From: Paraglaciecola arctica | GTDB taxonomy: Bacteria; Pseudomonadota; Gammaproteobacteria; Enterobacterales; Alteromonadaceae | DNA length: 5,368 nucleotides | Direction: 5' to 3' | Assembly (NCBI GenBank): GCA_003232445.1 | Contig: QIJM01000364.1 | Location: 1 to 5,368, forward strand | Shown here: in pieces, positions 5,021 to 5,368 of the stretch | Layout of the letters: each line of letters starts with the position of its first letter | How positions within the stretch are numbered: the first letter of the stretch is position 1 | Made by a program: the position numbers and the translations under genes | The notes under the pieces: generated by a model | What the model saw: the letters and a program-made list of their open reading frames with translations, nothing else | Told to the model about the DNA's origin: nothing | Databases searched by the model: none

Positions 5021-5252
5021 ACTTAACTCGTCGCATGACCATTCAAGTCCACCCACGGGTCGGAGGACTATTTTTTGTCTTCCATATTTTTCTTTTTAGC
5101 ACCTCTGTCCTGCCAAAACCTGACCAATCAAACAGCTATTTTGCATTATCTGCATATTGACCGAGTATTGCCTTCAAGGGAAGACGGGGTTTATGCTGTT
5201 AAATCTAATAAGTACCACTGAATACCATTCGAATCAGAATCAATGACGCCAT
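5021..5252. other. Intergenic stretch without a supported feature
   Basis: I see no convincing gene, RNA or array here. The rightward open frame from 4975 to 5160 begins with TTG inside the guide and terminator and has no ribosome site. The 8-bp palindrome ATTCGAAT occurs at 5227-5234 and again at 5262-5269, the latter inside the neighbouring gene, without an evident role. Confidence 0.5.
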
Positions 5253-5368
5253 TCAACGTTTATTCGAATTCGACGCTTGAGACAGACCTCTCTCACGTTC
5301 TTCCCCAAATGGCAGTATCAACACCAGTGCCACACCAGACAGTAACGCATTGCCCGGCAGATGAAACA
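5253..5368 (-). CDS. C-terminal end of an unidentified, probably membrane-associated protein
   Basis: The minus-strand frame is open from the window edge to a TGA at 5255-5253, giving the last 37 residues. It has a hydrophobic run (NALLSGVALVLILPFG) followed by a charged, Ser/Asn-rich tail (EERERG...SNSNKR), which looks like a final transmembrane helix and cytoplasmic tail. I do not recognise a family from so little. It is transcribed toward the terminator at 4984-5020, which would insulate the CRISPR region from it. A competing plus-strand open frame (5243 onward) is less protein-like. The call rests on composition only. Confidence 0.4.
   Translation of the reverse strand, partial: FHLPGNALLSGVALVLILPFGEERERGLSQASNSNKR

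Noticed and set aside
4984..5022. Terminator hairpin read as a degenerate second CRISPR repeat
   Set aside because: The hairpin tail has only about 6 of 11 bases in common with the repeat handle, and the stem sequence is unrelated; the T-tract explains it better as a terminator.
4975..5160. Plus-strand 61-codon open frame
   Set aside because: It starts with TTG inside the guide segment, runs through the terminator hairpin and has no ribosome site.
5243..5367. Plus-strand open frame starting ATGACGCCA at the right edge
   Set aside because: No ribosome site and no protein-like pattern; the opposite strand carries a more convincing hydrophobic C-terminus. It cannot be fully excluded because it runs off the window.

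Overview
The window carries most of a type I-C-like CRISPR-Cas operon on the minus strand. Upstream of it lies a short regulatory region that looks like a Cascade-guided self-regulatory or toxin-antitoxin (CreTA/CreR-like) module. Moderately AT-rich DNA, purine-rich Shine-Dalgarno sites and a GTCGCGCC...ATTGAAAC repeat fit a proteobacterium, possibly a gammaproteobacterium. The species cannot be named from the sequence.

Layout, read in the direction of cas transcription (right to left): a short HD-nuclease gene (cas3''-like, 4685-4140), cas5 (4143-3475), a large cas8c-like gene (3485-1365), cas7 (1368-466), and the start of a second HD-domain gene (466-1, cut by the window edge), probably the full HD-helicase cas3. 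All four junctions overlap (ATGA at two, TAATG at one, an 11-nt overlap at cas5/cas8), so this is one translationally coupled operon. The 3' part of cas8 holds a near-perfect internal Shine-Dalgarno and ATG that should yield a 140-residue Cas11c small subunit. No cas4, cas1, cas2 or cas6 is visible; they could lie beyond the left edge.

The 567 bases between the operon and the right-hand gene are the most interesting part. On the plus strand there is one intact type I-C repeat (4932-4962), a 25-nt spacer-like stretch and a bidirectional hairpin terminator (4984-5020), with no second repeat. The first 15 spacer-like bases match a site at 4884-4898 at 13 positions. The only mismatches are at positions 6 and 12, the positions Cascade leaves unpaired, and the site is preceded by TTC, the usual I-C PAM. 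The matched site lies inside a good sigma70-type promoter that fires leftward (TTGCAA, 17 nt, TATTAT). That promoter shares its palindromic -35 box with a rightward promoter for the repeat RNA. Just downstream of the leftward promoter, and ahead of cas3'', is a 36-codon ORF (4839-4729) that encodes a tiny protein with a hydrophobic C-terminal helix, resembling small membrane toxins.

Proposed working model (inference): Cascade built from the products of this operon, loaded with the single-repeat RNA, binds the promoter and silences either the small ORF (CreTA-like addiction), or the small ORF plus the cas operon (CreR-like feedback), as well as the guide RNA itself. Loss of Cascade would release the block.

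At the right edge (5368-5253, minus strand) is the C-terminal end of an unrelated, probably membrane-associated protein. The 5021-5252 stretch holds nothing I can support.
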